Part shown: one piece after another, positions 6,775 through 7,793 of the stretch
How positions within the stretch are numbered: position 1 is the first letter of the stretch
Layout of the letters: each line of letters opens with the position of its first letter
NCBI GenBank assembly: GCA_944381335.1
Contig: CALWKT010000002.1
Span: forward strand, 1-7,793
Source: an uncultured Christensenellaceae bacterium
GTDB taxonomy: Bacteria > Bacillota_A > Clostridia > Christensenellales > UBA3700
DNA: 7,793 nt
Reading direction: 5' to 3'
Made by a program: the position numbers and the translations under genes
The notes under the pieces: model-generated
Told to the model about the DNA's origin: nothing
Databases searched by the model: none
What the model saw: the letters and a program-made list of their open reading frames with translations, nothing else

Positions 6775-7793
6775 TTATTTTGCGTATTTGCGCGCGATTA
6801 AATTCATCTTGTCAAGACACGCTTCCATTTCTTCGACAAGCCTGAACTGAGTGCGGCATCTGACCAGATTGTGATCGGGATAAGCCGTCTTGAAATAGTT
6901 GTCGCCGTCCAGATAGTCGGTCAGGAAACGCATCCCGCATTCGAAAGTCATCACGATCGCGCCGAGAGACAGGTTTTCTCTCTCCCTGACCGTGATGCTG
7001 TCCCCTATCCCTTCCAGATAGCCTTTGGTGAAAGCTTCGTACAGAGAAATGTCGAAATGCACTCTGGAAACGTCCTTTTCGTCCTCTGCCGCCGTAGAAC
7101 AACCGAAACGCACCGCGTCTCCGAAATCGTAAAGCAGTGATCCCGGCATGATCGTATCAAGATCTATCACGCAGACCGGCTTTTTCGTGTCGGCGTCGAT
7201 CAGGATGTTGTTGAGTTTAGTATCGTTATGCGTGACCCGGAGAGGTATTTCTCCTCTGTCGAGCATGCCCGTTATTTTACCGCAGAGATCCGCTCTTTTT
7301 TCGACGAAAGCGATCTCTTTTTCCGCGCTTTTTGCTCTTCCCGCTCTGTCTGCGCCGAGCGCCGCGCGGAATTTTGCGTATCTGTCGCGGGTATCGTGAA
7401 ATTTTTTTATGACTTCGCCCAGGCGCGAAGCGTCAAAATCGGCAAGATCGGAAACGAACGCGCCGAACGCCTTGCCCGTATCCTCGAATACCCCCGCGTT
7501 GTCCACCGTCTGATACGCTATCGTGTTTTCAATAAAGATGAACGCTCTCCAGCAGCTCCCGTCGGCGTCCTTATAATAGCTGTTTCCGTCTTTTGTGCGG
7601 ATCAGCGTCAGCGTTTCTTTTTCCGGATCCCCTCCTCTTTCCGCTATCTTGCGCGAAAGGAACTCCGTGACGAGAGCAACGTTGTGCATAAGCGTCTTAG
7701 TGTCGGGAAAAACGCTTTTGTTCATCTTTTGCAGAATATAACGTCTTGTCGCGCCGCCGTTTTCGTAAGTCAGCGCATAGGTATCGTTGATAT
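6775..7793 (-). CDS. nahK: N-acetylhexosamine 1-kinase-like phosphotransferase (5' end outside window)
   Basis: The frame runs off the right edge. Residues INDTYALTY and RRYILQKMN lie before the ATG at 7725, so that ATG is internal; they match the N-terminal nucleotide loop of the family (…HINDTF…, YILQ). About 338 residues are visible of a usual length near 360. Numbering from 7725, the catalytic loop is THNDTKLNNILID (165-177; D168 the likely base). IDLDTIMPG (187-195) gives the metal-binding Asp, and YDFGDAVRFGCSTAAEDE (199-216) is characteristic of NahK rather than of antibiotic phosphotransferases. Bifidobacterial NahK phosphorylates GlcNAc and GalNAc at C1 using ATP, in the lacto-N-biose/galacto-N-biose pathway, where galE is also clustered; here galE follows directly. 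No galT or phosphorylase gene is in view. Substrate choice within hexosamines is inference; another sugar 1-kinase of the APH fold is possible. Confidence 0.85.
   Translation of the reverse strand, partial: INDTYALTYENGGATRRYILQKMNKSVFPDTKTLMHNVALVTEFLSRKIAERGGDPEKETLTLIRTKDGNSYYKDADGSCWRAFIFIENTIAYQTVDNAGVFEDTGKAFGAFVSDLADFDASRLGEVIKKFHDTRDRYAKFRAALGADRAGRAKSAEKEIAFVEKRADLCGKITGMLDRGEIPLRVTHNDTKLNNILIDADTKKPVCVIDLDTIMPGSLLYDFGDAVRFGCSTAAEDEKDVSRVHFDISLYEAFTKGYLEGIGDSITVRERENLSLGAIVMTFECGMRFLTDYLDGDNYFKTAYPDHNLVRCRTQFRLVEEMEACLDKMNLIARKYAK

Noticed and set aside
7723..7725. ATG at 7725 as the kinase start.
   Set aside because: The frame continues upstream to the window edge with conserved family residues (INDTY…RRYILQ), so the true start lies outside.
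6775..7793. Aminoglycoside resistance phosphotransferase.
   Set aside because: The fold is shared, but DLDTIMPG, the YDFGDAVRFG–STAAEDE stretch and the adjacent galE point to an N-acetylhexosamine 1-kinase.

Overview
The window looks like a stretch of an uncultured, probably Gram-positive (Bacillota/Clostridia-like) chromosome. The evidence is strong purine-rich Shine-Dalgarno sites (AAAGGAGA, AGGAAGAGG), one clear sigma-A type promoter, TTG and possibly GTG starts, mid-range G+C, and hairpin-plus-T-run terminators. A gut Clostridia relative is my best guess. This is inference, because no rRNA or marker gene is present.

Layout. Left edge (1-581, + strand): the 3' end of a SIS-domain aminosugar-phosphate isomerase/deaminase of the GlmS-like type, closed by a hairpin that can terminate transcription in both directions. 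Next (669-1519, - strand): a small, unrecognised locus with its own good promoter and ribosome site. It encodes a two-helix membrane protein whose frame is broken by an in-frame TAG, followed by a 50-codon frame that overlaps its stop codon. Right four fifths (1631-7793, - strand): a tightly spaced operon reading right to left. Its genes are an N-acetylhexosamine 1-kinase-like gene (nahK, 5' end outside the window), UDP-glucose 4-epimerase (galE), a Wzy/O-antigen-ligase family membrane protein, and a membrane-bound UDP-GlcNAc 4,6-dehydratase of the PglF/WbpM/CapD type. Gaps are 39, 23 and 23 nt, and a clean intrinsic terminator ends the operon.

How the genes fit together. The kinase makes GlcNAc-1-P/GalNAc-1-P from free hexosamines. 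The epimerase interconverts Glc/Gal nucleotide sugars and, judging from a cysteine at the 'gatekeeper' site, probably GlcNAc/GalNAc nucleotide sugars too. The dehydratase starts conversion of UDP-GlcNAc to 6-deoxy-amino sugars, and the Wzy-like protein polymerises or ligates glycan on the outer face of the membrane. The operon therefore plausibly links salvage of hexosamines to building a surface glycan.

The least ordinary parts are the low-complexity C-terminal tails on the two neighbouring polysaccharide proteins (an acidic tail on the Wzy-like protein; an acidic then histone-H1-like lysine tail with a strict 5-residue period on the dehydratase) and the interrupted small membrane-protein gene behind an intact promoter. 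I found no CRISPR array, transposase, tRNA or rRNA gene.
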